From: an uncultured Eubacteriales bacterium
GTDB taxonomy: Bacteria > Bacillota > Clostridia > Oscillospirales > Acutalibacteraceae
NCBI GenBank assembly: GCA_900320925.1
Contig: ONUD01000177.1
Location: forward strand, 1-5,875
Reading direction: 5' to 3'
DNA: 5,875 nucleotides
How positions within the stretch are numbered: position 1 is the first letter of the stretch; every line of letters starts with the position of its first letter. Shown here piece by piece: positions 1 to 5,641 of the stretch. The translations under genes and the position numbers were made by a program. The notes under the pieces are model-generated. The model saw only the letters and a program-made list of their open reading frames with translations, made no database searches and was not told the DNA's origin.

Positions 1-640
1 TGGTGATCCGCTGCGGGCAAAATACATTGCCGAACACTATCTGGACAATGCCGTACCGGTCAATGAGGTGCGTGGTATGCTCGGCTACACGGGACAATAC
101 AACGGCAAGAAGGTATCCGTCATGGCAAGCGGCATGGGTGTGCCGTCCATGGGAATCTATTCCTATGAATTGTTCCGCTTCTTTGACGTGGACAATATTA
201 TCCGTATCGGCACGGCAGGAGCAATCAGTGATACACTGCATTTGCGTGATGTTGTTCTGGCAATGTCCTCCTGCACCAATTCCCACTTTGCCGCTCAGTA
301 CGGTCTGAAGGGTACGGTTGCCCCCACAGCAAGCTTTGCTCTCCTGCAAAAAGCCTATGTACAGGCACAGCGTCTGCAAATGCCCGTACAGGTCGGTTCC
401 GTTTACACAACGGATATGTTCTATGATGAAAGCAGTCCTCTTGCGGACTGGCAAAAATTAGGGGTACTTGCAGTAGAGATGGAAAGTGCCGCCCTGTACC
501 TCAATGCCGCACGGCTGGGCAAACAGGCATTGTGTATCTGTACGATTTCGGACTGTCCGCTGACAGGTGAGAGCTGTACCTCCGAAGAACGTGAAAAAAC
601 CTTTCACGATATGATGAAATTGGCTTTGGAATGTACTTGA
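1..640 (+). CDS. deoD: Purine nucleoside phosphorylase DeoD-type, 5'-truncated by the window edge
   Basis: This is the cytoplasmic enzyme that splits purine (deoxy)ribonucleosides with phosphate into free base and (deoxy)ribose-1-phosphate, in purine salvage. The reading frame is open from base 2 and stops at TGA 638-640, giving 212 visible codons. The first visible residues, GDPLRAKYIAE, match the phosphate-binding loop near residue 20 of DeoD, so about 20 N-terminal residues lie outside; a GTG at 68 is internal, not the start. Further family marks are VRGMLGYTG, the phosphate-site segment IRIGTAGAISD with its arginine, VEMESAALY with the two ribose-binding glutamates, CTISD with the catalytic aspartate, and the later arginine in SEEREKTF. 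The protein ends at LALECT, about as in E. coli DeoD (239 residues). T replaces the more usual S or C in the RIG(T)AGA loop, a mild variant. No terminator is visible after the stop, and the next promoter begins on it. Family assignment is firm. Confidence 0.95.
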   Translation, partial: GDPLRAKYIAEHYLDNAVPVNEVRGMLGYTGQYNGKKVSVMASGMGVPSMGIYSYELFRFFDVDNIIRIGTAGAISDTLHLRDVVLAMSSCTNSHFAAQYGLKGTVAPTASFALLQKAYVQAQRLQMPVQVGSVYTTDMFYDESSPLADWQKLGVLAVEMESAALYLNAARLGKQALCICTISDCPLTGESCTSEEREKTFHDMMKLALECT

Positions 641-665
641 AACTTCCCGCTAAAAGTGATATAAT
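637..665 (+). promoter_or_regulatory. Extended -10 sigma-A promoter for the 698-1959 gene pair
   Basis: TTGAAA at 637-642 and TATAAT at 660-665 are separated by exactly 17 bases, and TG at 657-658 sits one base before the -10 box, making it an extended -10 promoter. The -35 box overlaps the deoD stop codon (TGA 638-640). Transcription would start near 672, about 26 bases before the ATG at 698. The match is seen directly; activity is inferred. It implies the downstream pair has its own transcription rather than depending only on deoD read-through. Confidence 0.75.
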
Positions 666-697
666 AATACGGTATTTTGTTGCAAAGGAAGAAATCT

Positions 698-1411
698 ATG
701 GAAAAGTCATATCTCTACACGGGAAAGCCTATCAAACCGCCGTTTGCCTTGAACATTGACGGCAAAACACTGGTACAGGGCGAAGATTACTATATCGAAA
801 TACTGGACAATGTGGACGTGGGAACCGCTCACGTTTATATCTCAGGCAGGGGCAATTATACAGGCAAATATGAATACACGTTTGAGATTGAGCCGGTTCC
901 TGCCAGAACCCTGTCCTTTTTTGCGGAGGAAACGGAATTTGCCTATGACGGACAGCCTAAAACCATGCAAATCACTGTCCGTTTCGGCGAAATGACACTC
1001 GTGGAGGGCAAAGACTACACCATTGCCTATGATAACAACATCGCACCCGGAAAAGCAACTGCCCTGCTGACATTTCAGGGCAACTTTACGGGTGTGATGG
1101 CGATACCGTTCACGATTCAAAATACCATGGCTCCCCTTGTCAATACCTCCACCCTCTCGGCTTCCGAAATTCACCATGGTGAAACTGTGACCCTCTCCTC
1201 TTCGGCAGAGGGCGGCTCGGAGGAATACCAGTATGTGGTGGTCTATAAGAAAACAACCGACAAAAAATGGAGCTGGGTGCAGGCTCTCAGCAGCAAAACC
1301 TCTGCTGCTATCAAACCGCTGCGTATCGGGGATTATGTCATCTGCTCCAGAGTGGAGGACAGTGTCGGCAACACGGTTAAAAAATTCTTTCCCCTGAAGG
1401 TCACCAAATAA
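698..1411 (+). CDS. Surface-type beta-sandwich repeat protein without a signal peptide (237 aa)
   Basis: The function is not known. The start is ATG 698, with AAAGGAAG at 684-691 and 6 bases of spacing; an in-frame TTG at 677 has no good site, and the frame is closed by TAA at 662-664. Residues 6-65 and about 72-140 are two copies of one repeat: Y(T/D)G(K/Q)P start, then G(K/E)xLV(Q/E)G(E/K)DY and GN(Y/F)TG, ending in (Y/P)FxI. This pattern is common in clostridial secreted and cell-wall proteins. Residues about 148-237 form a third domain like the C-terminal repeat of Ruminococcus surface proteins, with YKKTTDKKWSWVQALS, IGDYVICSRVEDSVGN and a VTK end. There is no signal peptide, membrane segment, sorting motif or dockerin, so the protein as encoded should stay in the cytosol or leave by an unusual route. 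A partner gene starts 11 bases after the stop. The fold assignment is by sequence resemblance; the role is open. Confidence 0.8.
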   Translation: MEKSYLYTGKPIKPPFALNIDGKTLVQGEDYYIEILDNVDVGTAHVYISGRGNYTGKYEYTFEIEPVPARTLSFFAEETEFAYDGQPKTMQITVRFGEMTLVEGKDYTIAYDNNIAPGKATALLTFQGNFTGVMAIPFTIQNTMAPLVNTSTLSASEIHHGETVTLSSSAEGGSEEYQYVVVYKKTTDKKWSWVQALSSKTSAAIKPLRIGDYVICSRVEDSVGNTVKKFFPLKVTK

Positions 1412-1422
1412 CGGAGGATACC

Positions 1423-1959
1423 ATGAACATCACCTATGATATTGCCAAAATGGGGGCAGGTTGGTTCCTGTCACGGTTCAACTACGGTACGGAACACATC
1501 ACCGTTCCCTGTACAAAAGTAACGGGCATTGACTCCCCAAAATATTTTCTCCGCCTGCTGTCAATCCTGACCGTTCACCGGTTTGACAACGGTTATGTGC
1601 TGTTTGACGGAGAAACCGAAACTTATTTTCTGTGCCTGAAAAAAGTCCCCAAAGTCGAACTGGAAATCTTTTGCAGCAACCTCCACTACAATGAATTGAC
1701 CCATCTCCTGCCTGTCAATCCCCTGACAGGTACGGCTTACTGCGGCAGTCTTTCCAAAGAGGAACTGAAACGCCGTATCCCTGTGGGGAATGTCCTGTTC
1801 CTCGCCGAAAATTTTAACTGGGACGCTTTTGCCACTGACGTTGTGGGTACGTTTGAAATCTACCTCCCCAGACGCAAAAAAAATAAATATGAGGGAAACT
1901 GGTTCTCCTTTCCCGCTGAGGATCTCCGCCAATTAAAATATAACCTCTCGCTTTCATAA
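1423..1959 (+). CDS. Hypothetical protein, 178 aa, second gene of the pair
   Basis: I do not recognise this family. The start is ATG 1423 with GGAGG at 1413-1417, which begins just after the previous stop at 1409-1411; the spacing of 11 bases between genes indicates translation from one message. The stop is TAA 1957-1959. The protein is soluble-looking: no signal peptide and no convincing membrane helix. It is rich in aromatic residues (YDIAKMGAGWFLSRFNYG at the N-terminus, NFNWDAF near residue 135) and has a basic patch, PRRKKNKYE, around residues 150-158, before a hydrophilic C-terminus. Four or five cysteines are scattered without a metal-binding spacing. Codon use looks like that of its neighbours, so recent transfer is not indicated. 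It probably works with the upstream repeat protein, but that rests only on linkage. The next promoter (1976) serves the SRP RNA, so the unit ends here, although I see no GC-rich terminator hairpin. Confidence 0.8.
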   Translation: MNITYDIAKMGAGWFLSRFNYGTEHITVPCTKVTGIDSPKYFLRLLSILTVHRFDNGYVLFDGETETYFLCLKKVPKVELEIFCSNLHYNELTHLLPVNPLTGTAYCGSLSKEELKRRIPVGNVLFLAENFNWDAFATDVVGTFEIYLPRRKKNKYEGNWFSFPAEDLRQLKYNLSLS

Positions 1960-1975
1960 TTTTTTTAAAAAATGG

Positions 1976-2004
1976 TTGATTTTTCGGAAAAGATATAGTA
2001 TAAT
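1976..2004 (+). promoter_or_regulatory. Sigma-A promoter of the SRP RNA gene
   Basis: TTGATT at 1976-1981 and a consensus TATAAT at 1999-2004 are 17 bases apart, inside an AT-rich stretch that begins with T and A runs at 1960-1972. The expected start is near 2010-2012, upstream of the SRP RNA helix. It is the only clear promoter before dnaX, so it probably also feeds the dnaX operon by read-through. Confidence 0.78.
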
Positions 2005-2047
2005 AGTTGTGTTGCCAAACTTCGGTACAACAAGACAGATTCATATC

Positions 2048-2173
2048 TTTGGATATGCGGACGGTCGGGTGCTGTACGACAGAACACCGTGAACCATGTC
2101 AGGCGAGGAATCGAGCAGCATTAAGCGTTTCGTTCTGTGCGATGCAGTGAGTCCGATCGTCTGCATATCCAAA
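2048..2173 (+). ncRNA. ffs: Signal recognition particle RNA (4.5S/scRNA type)
   Basis: This RNA pairs with the Ffh protein to target nascent membrane and secreted proteins to the membrane. The diagnostic core lies at 2098-2119: GUCAGG (2098-2103), a 3-bp stem CGA/UCG, the GGAA tetraloop (2107-2110), then AGCAGC (2114-2119); this has the same layout as GUCAGG-UCC-GGAA-GGA-AGCAGC of E. coli 4.5S RNA. The ends close in a 21-bp helix, 2048-2068 with 2153-2173, with only two G-U pairs, and an inner stem pairs ACAGAAC (2080-2086) with GUUCUGU (2132-2138). The flank GUGAACCAUGUCAGG is close to that of Bacillus scRNA. At about 126 nt it is longer than a minimal 4.5S RNA but far shorter than the ~270-nt Bacillus form with an Alu domain. 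The primary transcript likely runs from about 2011 to the terminator at 2179-2211, so the exact mature ends are uncertain. Confidence 0.92.
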
Positions 2174-2178
2174 CGTAT

Positions 2179-2211
2179 GACACCGTTTCATGCGGTCTGT
2201 CTTGTTTTTTT
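2179..2211 (+). terminator. Intrinsic terminator of the SRP RNA
   Basis: GACACCG (2179-2185) pairs with CGG (2193-2195) and TGTC (2198-2201), with a 7-base loop and a 2-base bulge, followed by TTG and seven T (2205-2211). This has the form of a Rho-independent terminator directly after the SRP RNA closing helix. The bulge suggests it is not absolute; with no clear promoter between it and dnaX, some read-through into dnaX is likely. Confidence 0.75.
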
Positions 2212-2241
2212 AGGCATTTTGTGCTTTGCGACAAAAATTTC

Positions 2242-2249
2242 GGAAAGGG
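2242..2249 (+). promoter_or_regulatory. Ribosome binding site that sets the dnaX start
   Basis: GGAAAGGG lies 10 bases before the TTG at 2260 and only 1 base before an in-frame GTG at 2251. The GTG is too close to be used, so TTG is favoured, which also yields the family-typical N-terminus M-YRVLYRKYRP. The purine run is a weak site and, with a TTG start, suggests modest translation of dnaX. Confidence 0.55.
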
Positions 2250-2259
2250 CGTGCTAAAA

Positions 2260-3816
2260 TTGTACAGAGTCCTCTACCGCAAGTACCGTCCGAAATGCTT
2301 CGCCGATGTCATCGGCCAGCCACAGGTCACAACGACCCTCAAAAATGAACTGAAAGCCGACAGACTGGCTCATGCCTACCTCTTTACAGGCTCCCGTGGT
2401 ACAGGCAAAACAACCTGCTCCAAGATTCTCTCGAAAGCAGTGAACTGCCTGCACCCGAAAGATGGTGATCCCTGCTGTGAATGTGAGATTTGCAAGGGCA
2501 TTGATGACGGCAGTATTACTGATGTTGTCGAAATTGATGCCGCCAGCAATAACGGTGTGGACGATATCAGGCTTCTGCGTGAGGAAGCTAACTTTACTCC
2601 TGCCGAAGCAAAATACAGGGTCTATATCATTGATGAGGTGCATATGCTCTCCGTCAGTGCGTTCAATGCACTGCTCAAGACACTGGAAGAACCCCCTGCC
2701 CACGTCATTTTTATCCTCGCCACTACCGAAGTCCACAAGCTTCCTGCTACCATCACTTCAAGGTGTCAGCGTTTTGACTTCCACCGTATTGCACCCGAGG
2801 ATATTGCCAAACGGTTGGAAAATGTCTGCCAGCAGGAACAAACCTCGATTGACCATGATGCCGCCCTGCTTATTGCCGGCATTGCGGATGGTGCGATGAG
2901 AGATGCTCTCTCCCTGCTCGACCAGTGTATGGGACAGGCTGAAACCATTACCGAAGATACCGTCCGCCAAACAGCAGGTCTTGCCGATAAAAGCCATCTC
3001 TTTGCCCTTACCGATGCGGTCATTGCCAAGGATACTGCCCGTGCTGTGTCACTGGTCAACGAACTGCACCAAAACTCCAAGGATATGGCACGGCTCTGTG
3101 AAGAACTGGTCGGGCATTTCCGTACCCTCATGCTTATCAAAACCATGAAAACCCCCAAAAGCATCCTTGTCATGTCGGAACAGGACTTTGCCGCCGCCGC
3201 TCAGCAGGCTCAGCAGTTCTCCCTGCCTTGTTTGCTTAGCTGTATGGATGTCATTCAGTCCGCTTCCGAAACCATGTTCCGTGGCGTGAACCGCCGCATT
3301 GCAATGGAAATGACAATGGTGAAGCTTTGCAGCAGTTCTTCCGATTCTTTGGAACTGCGGCTCGCTGCACTGGAAAAAACGGTGGAAACACTCCGTTTTT
3401 CTCCTCCGCCCGCTCCTCGGAAAGATTCCGTACCCGTTCCTCCCATCAAACGCCCCGCCGCTCCCGACATGGAAAAGCTCCGTCAGGAAGCCGTAAAGTT
3501 CCAACCGTGGCACGACATCGTGGAGCGTATCAAACAGTACTCCATTACTCTCGGTACCAGCTTTGAGGGAAGTACTGCCTATGTGAGCGGCAAATATGTA
3601 CTGGTCGATTCTAAAAACGAAATGTGCTTTGAACTCCTCCGAAAAGCAGAACACCGTGCGGAGGTACGCAGCATTATCCAGCAAATCACGGGAAATACCT
3701 ACCACCTCGGACGCTATTCCTATCCCGAAGAGGTGCATGCCGATGACCCTCTGAGACAGCTTGTATCCGAGCTGAAAACCGCAGGCATTCCCGTTGAAGA
3801 TAAAAGTCAAAAATAA
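2260..3816 (+). CDS. dnaX: DNA polymerase III subunit gamma/tau (clamp loader ATPase)
   Basis: This is the ATPase subunit of the complex that loads the sliding clamp on DNA and, as tau, links it to the polymerase. From TTG 2260 the protein has 518 residues. The AAA+ core shows Walker A GSRGTGKTT (44-52), a zinc module with C63, C72, C75 and C78 (spacing x8, x2, x2 as in E. coli), Walker B IIDEVHML (123-130), sensor 1 ATTE (154-157), the SRC arginine finger (167-169) and sensor 2 GAMRDALSLLDQ (211-222). The collar domain ends near LELRLAALEKTVETLR (364-379). A proline-rich linker (381-402) then leads to a short tau-type C-terminal domain (about 403-518, from FQPWHDIVERIK). The open frame reaches back to 2137, but that would place the start inside the SRP RNA and add a tail absent from the family. 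The A6 run and hairpin at 3374-3400 mark the junction between core and tau parts. Position after the SRP RNA and before ybaB-recR is the classic Firmicute order. Confidence 0.96.
   Translation: MYRVLYRKYRPKCFADVIGQPQVTTTLKNELKADRLAHAYLFTGSRGTGKTTCSKILSKAVNCLHPKDGDPCCECEICKGIDDGSITDVVEIDAASNNGVDDIRLLREEANFTPAEAKYRVYIIDEVHMLSVSAFNALLKTLEEPPAHVIFILATTEVHKLPATITSRCQRFDFHRIAPEDIAKRLENVCQQEQTSIDHDAALLIAGIADGAMRDALSLLDQCMGQAETITEDTVRQTAGLADKSHLFALTDAVIAKDTARAVSLVNELHQNSKDMARLCEELVGHFRTLMLIKTMKTPKSILVMSEQDFAAAAQQAQQFSLPCLLSCMDVIQSASETMFRGVNRRIAMEMTMVKLCSSSSDSLELRLAALEKTVETLRFSPPPAPRKDSVPVPPIKRPAAPDMEKLRQEAVKFQPWHDIVERIKQYSITLGTSFEGSTAYVSGKYVLVDSKNEMCFELLRKAEHRAEVRSIIQQITGNTYHLGRYSYPEEVHADDPLRQLVSELKTAGIPVEDKSQK
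3374..3400 (+). repeat. A-run plus terminator-like hairpin at the core/tau junction of dnaX
   Basis: Six A (3374-3379) run into CGG (3380-3382); AAAAACGG pairs perfectly with CCGTTTTT (3393-3400) across a 10-base loop. The T tract forms the 3' arm and continues only as CTCC. It covers dnaX codons 372-381, right where the ATPase/collar part gives way to the proline-rich linker. The structure is plain; any role in making a short gamma-like product is speculation. Confidence 0.5.
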
Positions 3817-3836
3817 TCATAACGGAGGCAATCAAA

Positions 3837-4187
3837 ATGAAAGCAAGATTACCAAAAGGCTATGGCAACGGCGGCAGTGCATCCAATCTCCAGCAGCTTG
3901 CCCGTCAGGCTCAGAAAATGCAGGAGGAAATGGATACCGCCAGCCATGAACTGGAGGAAAAAGAATATACCGCTTCGGCAGGCGGGGCTGTGACCGCTGT
4001 CGTGACAGGTAAATTTGAAGTGAAGTCCCTGGAAATTAAAAAGGAAGCTGTTGACCCTGAAGATGTCGAAATGCTGTCCGATATGGTCATTGGTGCCATC
4101 AACGAGGCTCTTAGAAAAGCCCGTGATGAAAAATCCGAGACAATGGACAAAATTTCCGGCGGTCTGAATGTGCCGGGACTGTTCTGA
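3837..4187 (+). CDS. ybaB: YbaB/EbfC family nucleoid-associated DNA-binding protein
   Basis: This is a small dimeric DNA-binding protein of the family found between dnaX and recR in most bacteria; it associates with the nucleoid and its exact cellular task is unsettled. It has 116 residues, a little longer than E. coli YbaB (109). The start is ATG 3837, with GGAGG at 3824-3828 and 8 bases of spacing, 20 bases after the dnaX stop. Residues about 17-45 (NLQQLARQAQKMQEEMDTA...) form the long amphipathic helix that makes the tweezer-like arms. Residues 47-70 give the conserved central sheet (SAGGAVTAVVTGKFEVKSLEIKKE), followed by DPEDVEMLSDMVIGAINEAL and the C-terminal GLNVPGLF typical of the family (often GGLxxPGLF). 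The glycine-rich start, PKGYGNGGSA, is common in clostridial members. It lies two bases before recR, so coupled translation is likely. Confidence 0.95.
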   Translation: MKARLPKGYGNGGSASNLQQLARQAQKMQEEMDTASHELEEKEYTASAGGAVTAVVTGKFEVKSLEIKKEAVDPEDVEMLSDMVIGAINEALRKARDEKSETMDKISGGLNVPGLF

Positions 4188-4189
4188 CA

Positions 4190-4792
4190 ATGGCAGATTA
4201 CAGAGTAGCACCCCTTGACAGACTGATAGAACAGTTTGAGCGTTTCCCCAGTATCGGCCGCAAAACCGCTTCCAGACTTGCCTATCATGTCCTTTCTATG
4301 TCTGAAAACGAGGTGAAGGCACTGGCTGACTCCATCACCCAGGCTCATCGGCAGATCCGCAATTGTCGGATCTGCTGCAATCTTACTGACACCGAAATCT
4401 GTTCTGTCTGCCGCGATGACTCCCGTGACCGCTCCATCATCTGCGTGGTGGAGGATTTCCGTGACGTGATCGCCCTTGAAAAAACACGCGAGTTCCATGC
4501 CGTCTACCATGTGCTTGGCGGCGTCCTCTCTCCTATGAACGGCATTACCCCGAATATGCTCCACATCCGCGAACTTTTGGCAAGACTGCACCCCGATACC
4601 GTAAAAGAAGTGATCATGGCAACTAACTCCAATGTCGAAGGCGAAGCAACTGCTATGTATCTGACGAAACTGATTAAACCTCTTGGTATCAAAGTGACAC
4701 GCCTTGCTTACGGTCTGCCTATCGGAGCTGACCTCGAATATGCCGATGAAGTGACACTCTCTCGTGCTATCCTCGGAAGAAGTGAGTGCTGA
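4190..4792 (+). CDS. recR: Recombination mediator RecR
   Basis: RecR works with RecF/RecO to load RecA on gapped DNA covered by single-strand binding protein. The 200 residues match the usual length. Visible parts are the N-terminal helix-hairpin-helix RFPSIGRKTASRLAYHVL (18-35), a zinc finger with C59, C62, C71 and C74, and the Toprim domain from IICVVEDFRD (84-92, acidic E88/D89) through ATNSNVEGEATAMYL (144-158). The Walker-like C-terminal segment VTRLAYGLPIGADLEYAD and LSRAILGR follow. The start ATG 4190 lies 2 bases after the ybaB stop with no strong ribosome binding site of its own (GGGACTG is poor), so translation is probably coupled to ybaB. The mRNA for the first zinc knuckle contains an 11-bp hairpin (4349-4377). 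The next gene, smpB, begins 14 bases after the stop. Confidence 0.97.
   Translation: MADYRVAPLDRLIEQFERFPSIGRKTASRLAYHVLSMSENEVKALADSITQAHRQIRNCRICCNLTDTEICSVCRDDSRDRSIICVVEDFRDVIALEKTREFHAVYHVLGGVLSPMNGITPNMLHIRELLARLHPDTVKEVIMATNSNVEGEATAMYLTKLIKPLGIKVTRLAYGLPIGADLEYADEVTLSRAILGRSEC
4349..4377 (+). repeat. 11-bp inverted repeat inside recR
   Basis: GCAGATCCG (4351-4359) and CGGATCTGC (4367-4375) are perfect reverse complements around a 7-base loop CAATTGT, and the stem extends by a G-T and a C-G pair to 4349/4377. It encodes residues 54-63, including zinc ligands C59 and C62. There is no T run after it, so it is not an intrinsic terminator. It may arise from the protein repeat RQIR-NC-RIC, or be a real RNA element. 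Confidence 0.6.
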
Positions 4793-4806
4793 AAGGAAGT
4801 GATTCC

Positions 4807-5283
4807 ATGGCAAAAGAATCTTTCAAAACGATTGCCCAAAATAAAAAGGCTTACCATGATTATTTTGTCATGGAAAGCTTTGAAACCGGTATCGCACTCT
4901 TTGGTACCGAAGTTAAATCTGTTCGTCAGGGCAGAGTCAATCTAAAAGACGCTTGGTGCTCCGTTGAGGATGGGGAACTGTTCGTGAAAGGGATGCATAT
5001 CAGCCCCTATGAACAGGGCAATATCTTTAACAAAGATCCTCTGCGTGTTCGGAAACTCCTCATGCATAAAAAGGAAATTATGCGTCTTTTCGGTATCGTT
5101 AAACAGCAGGGCTATTCTCTCATCCCTCTCTCTCTTTACTTCAAAGGCTCCAGAGTGAAACTCCAGCTTGGTCTGTGCAAGGGAAAAAAACTTTATGACA
5201 AGCGTGATGACATGGCAAAACGGGATGCTCAACGAGATATCGACCGTGCTATGAAAAATAAACGCAGCCGCTCTGAAACATAA
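4807..5283 (+). CDS. smpB: SsrA-binding protein SmpB
   Basis: SmpB binds the tRNA-like part of tmRNA and carries it into ribosomes stalled without a stop codon, so that tagging can begin. The start is ATG 4807, preceded by AAAGGAAG (4792-4799) with 7 bases of spacing; an in-frame upstream GTG at 4786 lies inside recR and lacks a site. The product has 158 residues, the usual size. Family marks in order: KKAYHDYFVMESFETGIAL, GTEVKSVRQGRVNLKDAW (33-50), HISPYEQGN (64-72), DPLRVRKLLMHKKEI (77-91), then GLCKGKKLYDKRDDMAKRD (122-140). The basic C-terminal tail (DAQRDIDRAMKNKRSRSET) is the part that becomes helical in the empty mRNA channel. The stop is only 4 bases before the tmRNA 5' end, so both components of trans-translation are probably co-transcribed and cut apart by RNA processing. 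Confidence 0.97.
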   Translation: MAKESFKTIAQNKKAYHDYFVMESFETGIALFGTEVKSVRQGRVNLKDAWCSVEDGELFVKGMHISPYEQGNIFNKDPLRVRKLLMHKKEIMRLFGIVKQQGYSLIPLSLYFKGSRVKLQLGLCKGKKLYDKRDDMAKRDAQRDIDRAMKNKRSRSET

Positions 5284-5287
5284 TTAT

Positions 5288-5641
5288 GGGGGCGTAAAGG
5301 TTTCGACAGGGAGTATGAGCCTCGGCAAGCGAGCAGCGGCACTGTGGAACCGCTATAAAATCCGCAGATTCTTAAAATAACTGACAACAATCAATTTGTT
5401 GCTCTTGCCGCTTAATTAGGCAAGCGTCCCTTTTGAGAGTACCACGGCTTGAATGGGGCGTCGATGAGTGGTGAACGTGAACGGGGATGAGCCTTGCTCT
5501 CCGTCATGACCCAAAGGCTACCGAATGGCAAAGCCTGCCAATGGGCGTTGCAGAGGGGGAATCTTAAACTATTGGCTACGCTCGTAGAAAACCGTTGTAA
5601 GTGCTTTTTGGACAGGAGTTCGACTCTCCTCGCCTCCACCA
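5288..5641 (+). ncRNA. ssrA: Transfer-messenger RNA (tmRNA), one-piece form
   Basis: tmRNA acts first as alanine tRNA and then as mRNA to free stalled ribosomes and tag the unfinished protein. The acceptor stem pairs GGGGGCG (5288-5294) with CGCCTCC (5631-5637); its third pair is G-U, the identity element for alanyl-tRNA synthetase. A73 (5638) and an encoded CCA (5639-5641) follow. The 5' end holds the conserved GGTTTCGACAGGG, and the T arm is AGGAG/CTCCT (5614-5618 with 5626-5630) around TTCGACT. The reading part ends GTTGCTCTTGCCGCTTAA, encoding VALAA and a stop at 5413-5415. The length of 354 nt is normal. No separate promoter is evident (a CATAAT at 5279-5284 is too close to the 5' end and has no -35), so transcription with smpB and RNase P cleavage is likely. 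I see no intrinsic terminator directly after it. Confidence 0.97.
5383..5415 (+). other. tmRNA tag reading frame (DNNQFVALAA, stop)
   Basis: By alignment with Bacillus subtilis tmRNA, where the bases AUAACU come just before the resume codon GGC, the same ATAACT (5377-5382) here precedes GAC, giving the coded tag DNNQFVALAA and TAA at 5413-5415. With the alanine carried on tmRNA itself the added tag would be A-DNNQFVALAA. The C-terminal ALAA is the signal read by ClpXP-type proteases. The stop and VALAA are certain; the exact resume codon is inferred. Confidence 0.75.

Noticed and set aside
1711..1730. Inverted repeat CCTGTCA/TGACAGG within the 178-aa gene
   Set aside because: It is a 7-bp stem with a 6-base loop, no T run and no nearby partner; likely chance.
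2137..2259. Longer N-terminus for DnaX starting at 2137
   Set aside because: It would overlap the SRP RNA helix and terminator, and the added residues do not resemble any DnaX; the family start fits TTG 2260.
3373..3566. Programmed -1 frameshift in dnaX giving an alternative end at 3566
   Set aside because: The codon phase does not fit an X XXY YYZ heptamer, and the alternative frame runs on for about 60 arginine-rich residues, not a quick stop as in known gamma forms.
4786..4806. Upstream GTG start for smpB
   Set aside because: It lies inside recR and lacks a ribosome binding site; ATG 4807 has AAAGGAAG at the right distance and gives the normal SmpB N-terminus.
3911..4813. Long - strand frame of 300 codons opposite ybaB-recR, and a 253-codon one opposite dnaX (3049-3810)
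   Set aside because: They are shadows of well-identified + strand genes, with no recognisable domain and no ribosome binding site in context.
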